Shown here piece by piece: positions 21,052 through 33,513 of a DNA stretch of 64,000 bases; position 1 is the first letter of the stretch; every line of letters begins with the position of its first letter. The notes below the pieces were generated by a model that saw only the letters and a program-made list of their open reading frames with translations, was not told the origin of the DNA and did not search any database. Made by a program: the position numbers and the translations under genes. Source of the DNA: Bathynomus jamesi (lineage: Eukaryota > Arthropoda > Malacostraca > Isopoda > Cirolanidae); contig JAJOZX010009436.1 of the NCBI GenBank assembly GCA_023014485.1, positions 94,955 through 158,954 of the forward strand, given 5' to 3'.

Positions 21052-21597
21052 AAAGTTTGGGAAGAACCGATTCGCCTCTATTTAAAAGGGCATATCTCGG
21101 CGAAAAAACAAAGAAAAAGTGAGAGGAAAGACAGAGGAAAAAGGAAGGGTGGAGGGGACAGTCGAAGTGGAAAAAGACCAAGGACTGCAGGGTCGACCCC
21201 CATCATCCTTGGGTGCTAGGGCCGGGAGGGGGCACGTGAAACCTCCAGGAACAAGCACGTACAAACGAGCACAAAGAGCACTCAAGAGCACGAGCTTAGA
21301 ACCCCCTTGCGGGTATATATATAATAACTGTTTGACGAATAATAAAGTTTAAAAAAATATGAAATGAAACGCGTATAAATAATACGTATGTTTGTTTTAA
21401 ATATTATTAATATTGCTTATATAATATAATCTTTATATTATTATTATTTTTATTATTTCTAGTTTTATTATCATTAATACAAGACAAACAGGTTTCTTGT
21501 ATTGATTTAATTGTATATTTATCGTTAGCTCATATAAGTGTGTTTATTGCATTAAAATTATAAAACTGTATTTATACCTGAGGCTCTTATTACTAAG
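21052..21597. other. no recognised gene
   Basis: A purine-rich segment (21110-21190) gives an open frame rich in K, E and R with no recognisable domain. AATAAAG occurs at 21340, so it may be the 3' end of a transposon transcript. Confidence 0.35.
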
Positions 21598-21604
21598 AGG
21601 AGAG

Positions 21605-22858
21605 AGAGAGAGAGTTACAAGGAGTTACAAGGAAAAGTAATACCTCAAAAGGCCTTGCGGCCCATACCGAGGAGGTACCAATGGCAACGGGTGCCAGGGA
21701 AAATTTTCTACACACAAATAGTGTGCAAGATTTTGTCTAACTTTTTCTTGAAATGATCCACAGAGGGACTGTTCACAACTTCTGAAGGTAAACTGTTCCA
21801 CATGTCACAGATCTTATACGTAAAGTAATTCCCACACACACTAGTCCTAAACCGTTTCATATCCAACTTCCAACCATTGTTGCGAGTTGGGTTATCATTT
21901 AAACTAAACATGCTTCTAAAATCGACATCGTTGAACCCGTGTAAGAACTTGAAAACCTCGATGAGTTGACCGCGAGGCCTCCGAGTTTCCAGCGAAAACA
22001 AGTCCAGGGTGCGTAACCGTCGATTGTAGCCCATATGCCTAACGAAAGGGATTAACTTTGTGGCCCCTCGCCTGCACTCGCTCCAGCCTCTCAGTATCTT
22101 TTCTGAGGGCGGGCTACCAAAACTGCACAGCATACTCCAGGTGCTGCCGAACCAGGGAATTGTACAGAGAGAGCACAATCTCCTTGTTCCGAAACTGAAA
22201 TTGCCTCCTGATATAACTCAACAGCTTCTGAGAGAGAGAGAGTTACAAGGAAAAGAAGTACCTCAAAAGGCCTTGCGGCCCATACCGATGAGGTACCAAT
22301 GGCAACGGGTGCCACGGAAAATTTTCTACACCCTCAAAGAGTGTGCAACATTTGGTCTCACATTTTCTTGAACTGATCCAGAGAGGAACTGTTCACAATT
22401 TCTGAAGGTAACCTGTTCCATGTGTCACAGATCTTATACGTAAAGTAATTCCCACAGACCCACACACACTAGTCCTAAACCGTTTCATATCCAACTTCCA
22501 ACCATTGTTGCGAGTTGGGTTATCATTTAAACTAAACATGCTTCTAAAATCGACCTCGTTGAACCCACGTAAGAGCTTGAAAACCTCGATCAGTTGAGCG
22601 CGCAGCCTCCGAGTTTCCAGCGAAAACAAGTTCAGGGCGTGTAACCGTCGATTGTAGCCCATATGCCTAACGGAAGGGATTAACTTTGTGGCCCTCGCCT
22701 GCACTCGCTCCAGCCTCTCAATATCTTTCCTGAGGGTGGGCGACCAGAACTGCACTGCATACTCCATGTGCGGCCGAACCAGAGAATTGTACAGAGAAAA
22801 CACAATCTCCTTGTTCCGAAACTGAAATTGCCTCCTGATATAACCCAACAGCTTCTGA
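21605..22858 (-). repeat. two tandem CR1-like LINE 3'-end units
   Basis: Two units of about 627 bp follow the main LINE, with equivalent points at 21615, 22243 and 22869. Both begin at exactly the same truncation point within the RT C-terminal region (the CAGAAGCTGTTG side) and both are separated by short (GA)n runs. Each ends with the terminus TTCCTTGTAACTCTCTC on the minus strand. Broken frames in them encode the [16 protein letters not shown] region. The shared breakpoint favours tandem duplication over independent insertions. Confidence 0.8.
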
Positions 22859-25755
22859 GAGAGAGAGAGTTACAAGGAGTTACAAGGAAAAGAAGTACCT
22901 CAAAAGGCCTTTCGGCCCATACCGAGGAGGTACCAATGGCAACGGGTGCCAGGGAAAATTTTGTACACACTCAAATAGTGTGCAAGATTTGGTCTAACCT
23001 TTTCTTGAACTGATCCACAGAGGAACTGTTCACAACTTCCGAAGGTAACCTGTTCCATGTGTCACAGATCTTATACGTAAAGTAATTCCCACACACAGTA
23101 GTCCTAAACCTTTTCAAATCCAACTTCCAACCATTGTTACGAGTTGGGTTATCATTTAAACTAAACATACTTCTAAAATCGACATCGTTGAACCCGCGTA
23201 AGAGCTTGAAAACCTCGATCAGTTGCCGCGCAGCCTCCGAGTTTCAAGCGAAAACAAGTTCAGGGCGCGTAACCGTCGATTGTAGCCCATATGCCTAACG
23301 GAAGGGATTAACTTTGTGGCCCTCGCCTGCACTCGCTCCAGCCTCTCAATATCTTTCCTGAGGGTGGGCGACCAGAACTGCACAGCATACTCCAGGTGCG
23401 GCCGAACAAGGAATTGTACAGTGAGAGCACAATCTCCTTGTTCCGAAACTGAAATTGCCTCCTGATATAACCCAATAGTTTCTGGGCTTTCTTTTCCACC
23501 TCTACACACTGTTTCGTAAACTTAAGGTCGCTGCTAATTAGCACACCCAAGTCCTTTTCTAAATTAGTCACCTCGATATTACTACCCAACATCGAGTAGT
23601 CCGACTTGGGATTGGCGTAGCCAATGTGCATCACTTTGCATTTACCCAAGTTAAACGGCATTTGCCATTTTTCGGACCACTCTCCTATCCTACCTAGGTC
23701 CGCACGCAGTTCCTCGATCGCTTCGGGCGTCCCAACATTGGCCCCAAGCTTGGTGTCATCAGCGAATTTGGCGATCCGACTGACGATGCCACCGTCGATA
23801 TCATTTATGTAAATGATAAACACAGTGGCCCCAAAACGGAACCCTGAGGAACCCCACTAGTGACCGAGGCCCAACCCGAACTAGCCCCTTTAATTACAAC
23901 CCTCTGCCGCCTATTCCTCAGCCAGTTTTCAATCCACCTACCTATTTCCCCACCGATACCCAGCGCGCGCACTTTCGCCATTAGCCGGCGGTGAGGTACC
24001 TTATCAAAGGCTTTCTGAAAGTCGAGATAAAGTATATCAATCGCCCTACTCTTATCGTACTCACTCAACATGACGTGGAAAAACTCGAGCAAGTTGGTGA
24101 GACACGACCTATGCCGTCTAAACCCATGTTGGGAGTCCCCCAAGCAGCTTGTAGAAATCCAAATGGTCAACGATCCTATCAGCTATTATCCCTTCTAATA
24201 ATTTACCTACAACTGAAGTGAGACTAATGGGACGATAGTTTCCTGGACTTTCGTCCAGGCACCTGGCCCATCTCCAACGATTTGTTGAAGACTGTAGCCA
24301 GGTGGGGAGCCACCTGGTCGCGCACTTCTCGCAACACACTGGGGAGAAACTGGTCTGGCCCAGGAGCCTTAAACGCGCTCAGTTTGTTTATTCTATCGGC
24401 AACGACTGTCGCGGTACATCTAACACTATCCAGGCCAGCACCTTCGTGCCTCACGCCTGGCTCGGGGATGACGCGGGTATCCTCCCTGGTGAACACTCCC
24501 GCAAAGTACTCATTAAGCACATTAGCGATGTCCGCGTCGGAGGTCCGCAGAACGCCGCTTCCGTCCTTTAGTGGACCTATCATGCTTCTAATGGGCTTTC
24601 TACTATTAACATAACTGAAGAACTCCTTAGGGTTCCCCTTGCAGAGGCTTGCCACCCGTAGTTCTTCGTTACGTTTCGCTAGTCTAACCTTTGCCTTCAC
24701 TTCCCTACACAGGCGGACATACGCTTCAGTGTTCTCGTGGGAACGATTGGCCTTCGCCCTCCTATACGCTACTTTCCTATTTCGGATAGCCAAAGCGATG
24801 TCACGATTGAACCACTTAGGCTGCGTTGAAGCAGGTGTGACCGGTTTTGAGGGTATGGCAGCAGACTGCAGCACCATAAATTCGTCCCGGAATGCACTCC
24901 ACACCCGCTCAACATCGCCGCCGACCTCTAACCCCATCTCACCTACGCTATCCCTGAGGCTAACAAAGTTCGCCCGCCGGAGATCGAGCTTACTGCCTCT
25001 CGAGTTACTACGCTTCACCCGAGGGACGCGCACACGGAACCTAATCAGACCGTGATCACTCCCGCCCAACGATTCGTCAACGGTGAGGGCAGTGACAAGG
25101 TTGTCTTCGGTCGTGAATACTAAGTCTAGAACGCTTTCGCCTCGTGTAGGCTCGTTGACCCACTGAGTGAGGAAGTTCTCATCAGCAAAGACAACTAGCC
25201 TCCTCCCTTCAGCATCAGCAGTCCTGTCTTCCCACTTTATGCCGCGACAGTTGAAGTCTCCTAAAACTACACACACCCTATCACCTAGAAGGCTACTGAG
25301 TTCTGTGTACAGGGCTGTATCCTCCTCGAGGAGGAGATGCGGAGGTCTGTACACCAAGATTATCCTATAGTTCGTCCCTCCCACGTTCAGATCGACGCCA
25401 AGCAGCTCCCCTTCCGACCGGAACTGGCAGTCAACCGAACTCAACGTGTCTCTGACGTATATTAGTACCCCACTCCCCTCCCCACGGGTGCTGTCTTTGC
25501 GAAACATTCTATACCCGGGAATTTCGAACTCCCCAACGTAGTCCCTACGATCAGTATGAATCCAGGACTCGGTGATAGCAACGATATCCTGGTATTCTGA
25601 TGCTAAGAGCGCCCGTAGCTCGCCAAACTTGTTCCTGATCGACCTAGCATTAAAAAGCATTGCACGGAGGGAGCCTCCCCTATTCTGACGGCCCCTAGCA
25701 CGACCCGTTTCCCGAACAGCCAGGGCTGTCGAGAGAGAGAGAGAGAGAGAGAATC
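22859..25755 (-). mobile_element. CR1-like LINE flanked by (CT)n at both ends, copy 1
   Basis: A 2.9-kb minus-strand LINE with its 5' side at (GA)n 25729-25752 and its 3' side at GAGAGAGAGAG 22858-22868. It has ORF2 with an AP-type endonuclease and RT, but ORF1 is truncated away. The copy at 59.1-62.3 kb is closely related. Deletions and frameshifts divide ORF2 into several pieces. Confidence 0.85.
22971..25660 (-). pseudogene. CR1-like ORF2: AP endonuclease and reverse transcriptase
   Basis: The first piece (24224-25660, 478 residues) starts MLFNARSIRNKFGELRAL. It has endonuclease motifs ITESW, VLGDFNCRG and GGSDHGL. It continues into the pre-RT region (NEYFAGVF) and RT block KAPGPD. A short deletion after MGQVPG destroys the next RT block. 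RT resumes at 23805-24170 with LYLDFQKAFDKVPHRR and GVPQGSVLGP, then 23308-23823 with KFADDTKLGA, the catalytic aspartate pair, and SLFGRTWS in a shifted frame. The C-terminal part is at 23219-23509 and 22971-23168. All catalytic blocks are visible but not in one frame. Confidence 0.85.
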
Positions 25756-26172
25756 ACAACAGTGATTTGAAGAACTTGAACTGTTTAGAAGACTCCATAA
25801 TTTCTGAACAATATTGACGTCGCACCACTGTTAATTTTTTTTCTGATTCCAAACTTGTTTGCATCCCAGGAAAAATAAAAATCCATCGAAATGTTGTTTT
25901 GTATCGTACCTTGCACAGGTTTTTAATCGGTTTCCAACTTCTGATGAAACAAAAATCTGCTACAGTCGACCAAACTAAAAATAAAAGTTGCTACATTTCT
26001 GATCCATTTTTCGTACGGAAATTTTCCGTTGCTGGTCCACTTTTGAGTTTGTTTCAGCAACAAACTTTATTCATGTACACATATGTGCAGTTGATATATG
26101 TAATACACGCATACACACACACACACAACACACGCACACACGGAACATCTGCAAAGTTACAAGATATATATG
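25755..26172. other. no recognised gene
   Basis: AT-rich sequence with a (CA)n tract near 26108-26140. It ends at the left target duplication of the next transposon. Confidence 0.4.
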
Positions 26173-27168
26173 ATGCACATTAGGGTGTGTCAATTTTAGG
26201 GAGCAAAGTGAAATCTTTAGATTTTCAAAGACTACTAGTGACCAAATGATGCATTTTTATGTGCTAAATCGAAATATGGTTTTAAAATCCAGATTTGACC
26301 ACTCCTAGCTACTTATATTTGAAGTTGAAGTTTACGAAAAATCAGCAATTTTGGCGTCTTTTTTTATTGTATATAACTACATTTTACATATATTACATAC
26401 AATTAAAGACATTTTGATTGTATTTCAATATTAAAACTTAGAAATATAGATAGGTTTCTTGAACTTTGCCAAGGATGCCATGTCTGCCTTGCTCTTGTTC
26501 CTAGACATGAGCTCCCTACTGGCCACCTGGCCACTGATGTACGCCTCCCTCCTCTCTTGTGAGTAAACATGTTGTGCTGCTTCAGTTTTCATCCTTACAC
26601 ACCTCTCTACTGACTGTGTGTGTGAGGGCCATGCAGGAACTTTCATTGGTCTATCCAGAAACTCCTTGATTGCAGCAGTGGTGAGGGAGCAGGTCAGAGG
26701 AGGCTCAGTCACGCCAGAGTTCCAGTCAATAAGCTGCGAGAGTTTGGTGGCATCTGGGTTGATGTCAGGAGTCTTCCTGGGTCTGACACTGCAGTCTCCT
26801 ACCTGTGTGTCCTCATCTCCTTCACCTCTGATCTCCAGTATCCTCTTCACTGCCTCCCTCCTCTCCTCCTCCACCTCACTGCACAGCATGGCCTGGAGCA
26901 CAGCCTCAGAGTGTGCATACTAGGCTGATCTCTTCACTGTAGGCATCACTATTCCTATCACCTCCTTCTTCTGACTTCTGAGCAGCTCCAGCTGGTACAA
27001 TATATGGCTGGGACCCTCCACCCAGCTGTGATTTAACTTGATGTTGAACCAGTTTGGCATGTAGACTCCCACTATGAATTTCACAATTATCCTCAGATTC
27101 TTCACGTTCCTACCCTTCAGCCCATGTTTGGAAATCCACAGTCTGCAGAACCTTAGAGCCGTGGTGAC

Positions 27169-28215
27169 CAGTGGCGTGCGGTCCATGGAAGCAAGGGAAG
27201 CAATGCTTTCCTATTCAAAGAAAGAAGAAAATGCTGTATTATACTTTAAAGTTTAAACAGTTCAATATGTGTTAATAATTTGTACAAAATCATTTCATTA
27301 TACTATTTATAGCATTTGATTGGTAATCAGGTGGATACATAGTATATACATTGGTTGCCGTTCGTGCAAGAACCTTTAAGAAAGCCGACGCAAAAAATCT
27401 CGAGTTGGACAACAATTGACGAAATGCATCCTTTTTCCCAATGACTTTCGCTTTTTTTTTACCGTTACAAATTTTCTTTCCATTCTAAAAACTCATTTAA
27501 TGTTTAATAATGTAGTATTTATTGAATACAACAAGTTTCATATATAGTTTTTCTACTAAAAAATTCCATGGCCATGTTAAGCGAAAAAGAATATATATTT
27601 ATCGTTATTTTATCCTTCCCTATGTCAAAAAGGAAGCAATTTAGATTTCGCTGTCCAGATCTTATAGTTAATTTTCTTGAAATATCTGGCAACTTATACG
27701 TGCTTTCTTTGACATTCATCGCTTGAAAAGTGAACTTTTGGTTTTATACACTGACAGTGATGTTAAAGGAAAACCAGTACATGAATTACTTTATTATTTG
27801 AAAAATGCCGAGTTAGATGGAGCTCTGCAACAACTTACAAAACTGTATGAGTTAACGTTGACTCTTCCAGCCACCAGTGCCTCAGTTGAGCGTTCATTCT
27901 CTCATTTAAAGCGAATACATAACTACGCTAGAAATGCGCAAGGGGAAGAAAGGCTTGCAAGTTTAGCTTTAATCTCAATTGAGAAAAAGCTTCTTAAGGA
28001 TATGAAAACCGATGCCTTTTACGAAAAAATAATAGATATATTTAATAAAAAAGAAAGAAGAATAGAATTAACCTATAAGTAAAGTAAGTAGATGATTATA
28101 TGTGTTTTGTTTTTATTATATACGAGTATTTTAAAGTTTTATTTTTATTTTATATAATCTTTGTTGTTTTTGCTTGAATTGCTTCCCCTTGACGAAAAAT
28201 CACCGCACGCCACTG
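27169..28215 (+). mobile_element. hAT element, internally deleted, nested in copy A
   Basis: Inverted ends CAGTGGCGTGCGGT and ACCGCACGCCACTG. Perfect direct repeats GTGGTGAC lie at 27161-27168 and 28216-28223. At 1047 bp it is far shorter than an autonomous hAT. Only the C-terminal part of the transposase remains. Confidence 0.95.
27723..28082 (+). pseudogene. hAT transposase C-terminal dimerisation domain
   Basis: A 119-residue frame with LTLTLPATSASVERSFSHLK and SLALISIEKKLL, the conserved hAT C-terminal dimerisation block. No RNase H catalytic residues are present upstream, so it cannot be an active transposase. The first methionine is simply the first in frame. Confidence 0.85.
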
Positions 28216-30485
28216 GTGGTGACCCACCTACTGTGACAGATTGGCCCAATCTCCAGGAGAGCTAGACTCTGAGGTACCTCTCCCGATGTGATGGCAGTGA
28301 TGATTCTGTAGCCATATGATTGGTCTGTGCTGAGGTCCCTGACTACCTCCTGACTGAGATAGGGTAGAGGAGGACAAACAGTGATCCTCGTGAAATTTGG
28401 GTTGATCTCCAGCTCAGTGGCAGTGTCTAACTTCTTCCCTAGGGGCCCAGACCACTTGTTGCTCAATGTCTTGCCATCCAATGCAGTCACCAGGTGTCTG
28501 AGACTCAGCTCCCCAGTGTGCAAGTCAGACAATCCACACCAACTTCCTGCTAAGCTTGGCCTCCACATAATACATTACCCCCCCCCCCCCAGCCAGTATT
28601 CACATTAGTACTGTCACCTCCTATGGCCAAAAGGGTCTGGTCTGCTCCTCTCTCTCTTAGCCAGTTCACCAGATGATCAGCAATGACCTCAGCATGACTT
28701 CTCTCCTCTGCAGCTTCCTCTGGTACAAAATGCCACAAATATCTCCCACCTGGTTCATTGCACACTGTTTAGTGTTCTTCCTTAATGAGGCCAGGAAACT
28801 GCCTGTCACTGCCCTCAGCTTCCATCATCACTTTGGTGTCATCTGTTTTCCCATCAAAGAAGATACAGGTGATGCCATTTTCCCTAATCTCTTCGTCAAA
28901 CTTCTTGACCAGCTCCTTAGTCAGTCTCTCCTGAGCCCTCCTCACCTTGTTGTGGTCAATCACCAGTGCTCTGTCAAAGTCTGTGATAAGACCAGCATCA
29001 ATCCAGGCAGCAGTGGCAATCTCTGCACTCTCTCTCAGCCCAGTGTGATGTCTCAAGCTAGCCAGAGCTATGCTGGTGATATCTTCAGTGTTGTATTTCT
29101 TCTTAGCCACAGGAAAGGAAGTAGTTGTCGCAGCCTCTGGTATGAAGTCTTCGTCCTCCTCTCTCCTCCCTGCCTCCTCCCGTATATCTCCAGTCTCCTC
29201 CAACTCCATCTCCAGCAGTGACTCCTCCCGCAACTCCTTTCTTGGCTGACTCCTCTGCCTTCCTCCGCCTCTTCCCCTCGGCCTTCCTTCTCTGCTCCTG
29301 TCTCCTGCAAGCACTGCTTCCTGTCTCCTAGTCTCAGAATGATCAGCTAGACCCATCTGGTGTGCCCCCACACTGCCCACCTTTTCTCTCTGACCTTTAA
29401 TGAAGGCAAGCTCCTGCACTGGTATATTCTGCTCGCTCCTGCAGCTGCAGTCAATGTGAACCTCACTTGCAGACAGGGTTGCACCCAAGCTCACTGCAGC
29501 TCCTGATCACACAGTGACAGGTCAGGATGTCCACCAATTTGTCCAGTTTCATCATGAACCTATCTTTGACCTCTAGCTTCACATTGCCAATGGACACCTT
29601 CACTGCCTCATCCCACAGTGCCTTCACTTTAGCCCTGATCTTGACCTCAGTGTTGATTACAGGTCCTGTGAATAGAGCGTTGGCCTTTCTCAACTGAGCC
29701 AGTAGCCCTGGAACAATGCCGTTGTTAATCAGGTCATTAACTGGGTAATTCCTCCTGTCTTCCTCACTCATCTCTCTCCTCAACAAACTTTACCTCAGCA
29801 GATCTCTGGCTGTGGGCAGCTCAGCAGGGGGAAGTTCTTTCCCAGTCCCCACCAAATGACTTGGGTAACAACTTGATTTGCTTCGGATTCTGATTTCTTT
29901 CTGACTCATCCTGTGGACCTGTGAACAAAAGAAATGTCATTGAAATTTGGATAGGCCTACTGATTATGATTCCATAAAATTAAGTTAATGGAAATTCTTA
30001 ATATCTTCCTATAAGCTCAGATAAAAGGTGTTGTTATAGGTACAAGACGTAATTATTCAAAGTAATGACAATTTCATATATCTATCATATCAAAATATAC
30101 AGAAAGTTTGGGTCACACATAACATTTCGAATAAATTGAATTACACAATATTTACATTACGAAGTAATCAAAATTGTCAAAAAGGAGGGAAAACACATGC
30201 ATTCACAATCAAAACTCCAGCATTTGTGACTATGTGAAACTTAGAAACCATACTGCACACCAAAAATAAGCAAAGTTGACCACACATATTAATGGCACAT
30301 TAATATCCGATGCTGCAGTCGTATTTAGGTTATATTTCAAACCTTTATGGTCAAATATAAGTAGGTAAATGGCTTTTTTAAACAACACTAAAGATATCTC
30401 TAAGTTTGCTAGATAATATGACATCATTTGAGCATTAGTAGTTTTTGAATTGTTGACTTTACTAAAATTGACACACCCAAATGCA

Positions 30486-30553
30486 CATCCACAAGGAAAA
30501 ATGGAAAGCGATTCCAAGATCTTTCGTACACTTAACAATACACCTCATCAGGG
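30486..30553 (-). repeat. CTGANGA...GAAA repeat motif, copy 2
   Basis: On the minus strand: CCCTGATGAGGTGTATTG, then GTACGAAAGATCTTGG, then CCTTGTGGATGTGC. It received the copy A insertion: the 8-bp duplication ATGCACAT is the outer part of this motif. Confidence 0.6.
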
Positions 30554-30589
30554 AATGGAGGAAGGAGGCAAAAAGCTGAATTTATGTAT

Positions 30590-30950
30590 ATTTGTACAGC
30601 ATAAACAAACTAGTTAAAAAGGATTTTAAGAAAAAATACCAAGTACAAGGATTAAGAAAAAAAGATTGGTTCATTTTTATGGTTTATTTTTTGCTGTTAT
30701 CGAAAGTATTTACAAAGAGTAACACTTCTGGAACGTATCATTTTTTTTTATGCAGGAAGAGGAGCCAAGTGTTTTAAGGAGGAGATTGTAGACACCAATC
30801 GACCAGGGAAGTACTCGGGGAAAATATTAGGCAGGAGACAGGGAGTGCTGGAAAACCCGTTTCTCCTGTCATTGTCCTCCTTAGTTGATCTTTTTCCGTA
30901 TCTAATCTACCCTGTGAGCAGGAGCAGTCCAGCATGCTCACACACACACA

Positions 30951-30981
<31 letters not shown>

Positions 30982-31350
30982 CACTTCTCCCTCTATTCTT
31001 CACTGCACATACATGCATTTTACACACTACATAATCTTTTCAAAATTTATGGAGAAAATATGGTATCAATTGAGCCTTGGAGACCTTGTTTTTGGCTTTC
31101 TCCTTCTTCTGTGGAGAGATCGCTTTTGATGGCGCTCGTCCTTGATCCCCTCCATCCTGCATGAAAAAAAGGTACGAACGCCCGCTAAAACGCCCCCCTA
31201 TAGAAAGAGAAGAAGAGAGCCAAAATGCAAGTATCTTGTTAAAATACCTTTTTTACTTTAATCATTACTTGGTAATTATTTGATAATCTCTCCAAACTCC
31301 TTTTTACACTGTACAAAATATATCCTAGAAGCTTCTTGCCTTCTTCTTCC
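30590..31350. other. no recognised gene; (CA)n tract
   Basis: A (CA)n microsatellite lies at about 30938-30984. It is bounded by motif copies in opposite orientation (30486-30553 and 31354-31429), so it could be one element with inverted ends. No coding region was identified. Confidence 0.4.
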
Positions 31351-31353
31351 ACC

Positions 31354-31429
31354 CCCTGATGAGGTGTATTGTTAAATACTCAAAGCTCTTGGAATCACTT
31401 TTCAGTTTTCTTTGTGGATGTGCATCATT
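31354..31429 (+). repeat. CTGANGA...AAA repeat motif, copy 3
   Basis: CCCTGATGAGGTGTATTG, then AATACTCAAAGCTCTTGG, ending CTTTGTGGATGTGCATC. The GAAA block is mutated to CAAA. It is followed by (TA)n and (ATTG)n at 31466-31521. Confidence 0.6.
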
Positions 31430-31463
31430 TGTTAATTTCGTCCGTTTAACTGCGAAATTCATC

Positions 31464-31465
<2 letters not shown>

Positions 31466-31497
<32 letters not shown>

Positions 31498-31521
31498 ATT
31501 GATTGATTGATTGATTGATTG
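31466..31521. repeat. (TA)n-(ATTG)n microsatellite
   Basis: TA tract followed by about six copies of the tetranucleotide ATTG. The following sequence up to 32160 shows no recognisable gene. Confidence 0.85.
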
Positions 31522-32429
31522 AAAAGTGCAAACGATGGCGGGCGTACAAAGCTTGGAAATTTATTATGTATTACTGCAATTTCAGCTATGAAAGAAGTTG
31601 GTTTAGTTGCCATACGTACAATGTTTCCCTATTATTGGACAATAAAGCAATATTCAGAACCAAACAAAACAAGCGGCGAACGAAACGTGTTGCAGGTTCT
31701 TTGTGGATTTCAGAGAGGGCCTATATAGACATATCACTTTTATATATAATTTTCCAAATTTCTTCACTATTTTAAGCAGTAGAGTTAAAGCTAACCTACA
31801 TTTGGTCAGGCCACACTTGGACAAAATTTCATATTCTTTGGTAAAGTTCAGGAAAAGACTGAAAATATAAATTTACTAAAATACCACAGCCATCAAAAAT
31901 TTGAGCTTCACATCCACAAACCGTGAGATCAAAGCTGTGAAGCTAGGTACTCCCAAAATGTAAGTGGTTCCTGAGCTTAAAGTAAATGTTAAGGTCTCCC
32001 TAGATTAAAATTTTGTGTTGAAAGTATTTTGTATGAAATTATGAAAAAGTAGGAAAATAGTACGAGCGTGGATTGACTAGATATAAGTAGGCTTTGGTAG
32101 AGTTTCATGTGGATGACGTAGTTCAAACATTGTCGGTCATTGTGCTTCTCACGATGTTTGACATTAGGCCTAGGGGCCTAATACGAAAAGCGAACAAAGT
32201 GCCAATTTTATTTCTCTAATAACACTGTTCAACAAAGTTGAACTTTTCCTTTTTATCTGAAATGAAATCTGGTGATTCCTATTGATTTTTGCAAGCTGAT
32301 TAAGAAAATGACCACGAAATTTTGCTATCACGTCACGTTTTTGAGAAAATATTTTTTTTATATTTAAATATAATAAAATAATACACAAGGACAATATTGA
32401 AGTGGTTTTTTTACTTACTTTAAATATTT

Positions 32430-32610
32430 TTCTTGATGATTTTCGCTTGTAAGTGACATCTGAGGCTTTCCTTATTAGCGTTTGAACTCCACTTGCCCTG
32501 GTATCATTTCTCCATCGCAGAAATGTCCTGATGAAACTGCTCTCCATGTTCATCGCTGACATCTCCAAGGTTTGGCGGGAAAAAATCGAAGTGCGAATGC
32601 ACGAAAATTA
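32430..32610 (-). pseudogene. fragment of an unassigned arthropod repeat gene family, copy 2
   Basis: The minus frame reads FVHSHFDFFPPNLGD, then DEHGEQFHQDISAMEK, one stop, and YQGKW. This matches the end of the longer gene at 33514-35798 (HLDYFPENCGDYSEEQGERFHQD). Only the C-terminal fifth remains, followed downstream by AT-rich sequence. Confidence 0.7.
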
Positions 32611-32733
32611 ATTTTTAAACTCACATTACATATTTTAATAAAAAAGTAATTTTTATTTAAAAATAGTGGCGGCCATAGAACGAAAAAGGTCCCTTATCTC
32701 TTGCTCACTTGACTCCTGACTTTTGCGACACAC

Positions 32734-32781
32734 TGTGTGTGTGTGTGTGTGTGTGTGTGTACACAGTACACACACACACAC
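32734..32781. repeat. (GT)n-(AC)n microsatellite
   Basis: GT tract followed by a short AC tract, forming a small self-complementary block next to the SINE tail. Confidence 0.85.
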
Positions 32782-33060
32782 CTTTGGTTAGCTTCCGCCC
32801 GAATTGTTCATTCTGACGAAGGTCAAGGTTTTCACTCCACCTTAGACCTACAGTTTAACGTGGAATCCGAACCACGCCCCACCGGCAGCCCCGCGTCTTA
32901 ACCACTCGGCCACCCAGGGTACCCATTTATCTACCAACCACTCTTTATTGTGTGGAACGATGAACAGCTGGGTTTTGCTGCGCGCCGGCTGCCGTCACCG
33001 GGTCTCGAGTCCGGGGCCAATGGATTCGTAGTCAGCGACGCTAACCACTACACCACCGAG
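32782..33060 (-). mobile_element. SINE with two tRNA-like modules
   Basis: On the minus strand the first module reads CGGTGGTGTAGTGGTTAGCG, with B-box-like GGACTCGAGACCC. The second reads GGGTGGCCGAGTGGTTAAG, with B-box-like GGTTCGGATTCC. The tail includes CCAAGGTGGAGTGAAAA-like sequence ending at CCGCCCGAATTG (plus). The second module is Ser/Leu-tRNA-like. Related copies lie at 38560-38705 and 47690-47950. Confidence 0.75.
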
Positions 33061-33101
<41 letters not shown>

Positions 33102-33513
33102 CAATTAGGAATTACGAAATTAATATTAAATTACATCTCTTAAATTAATTTTTAGAAAAGGTTTATGAAATTATGAATTTTTTTTAAAGATTATTAAATT
33201 ATAATAATATGTATTGGATATACATAGTGTAAAATAGTTAAGTGAAATAATGCTAAATTACACTGGTATGCATATGAAATTTTTTTGTCTGCTGTGAGGG
33301 TTTTTTCAACTCATATTATATAATTCGACCATGCTGAATTCGAAAATGACATTCGTTTTCCTCAATCAGGTCAGGTTTTTTCTCTATTGGCCATTTATTA
33401 TAAGTCCAATTTTATCCCCAAATTTATTGATTTTTTTAGCTTAAACACTGTAGATACGAGTAATATTATAAGAACACTCGTGAAAAATGAAAACATTGTG
33501 TGAATAAATACTT
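33061..33513. other. no recognised gene; (TA)n at the SINE end
   Basis: A (TA)n tract at 33063-33097 followed by AT-rich sequence. No gene was recognised before the stop of the next gene. Confidence 0.4.

Larger units (their letters stand above)
26447..29909 (-). pseudogene. transposase-like gene of the unassigned superfamily, copy A
   Basis: Reading starts at ATG 29909 (MSQKEIRIRSKSS). It meets a stop after LPTARDLLR and continues MSEEDRRNYPVNDL. A low-complexity E/R-rich region follows near 29150-29310. The catalytic-looking blocks are ITCIFFDGKTDD (28850-28885), LLAIGGDSTNVNTGW (28580-28640) and, across a frame change, a C-x2-H segment followed by RHLVTALDGKTL (28460-28540). The hAT insertion then splits the gene, after which WISKHGLKGRNVKN and a long C-terminal region continue to 26447. 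D...D...C-x2-H resembles the hAT layout but the sequence is not a standard hAT. Confidence 0.7.
26181..30480 (-). mobile_element. 4.3-kb DNA transposon of an unassigned superfamily, copy A
   Basis: Inverted ends TAGGGTGTGTCAATTTTAG at the left and TTGGGTGTGTCAATTTTAG at the right (read inward). Direct repeats ATGCACAT lie at 26173-26180 and 30481-30488. It encodes one broken transposase on the minus strand and hosts a complete hAT insertion at 27169-28215. The protein matches, at motif level, those at 50.7-52.8 and 53.4-55.7 kb. The target was a copy of the CTGANGA motif repeat. Confidence 0.8.

Noticed and set aside
21119..21352. Basic, E/K/G-rich frame of 77 codons
   Set aside because: Purine-rich composition explains the open frame; no domain or conservation evidence.
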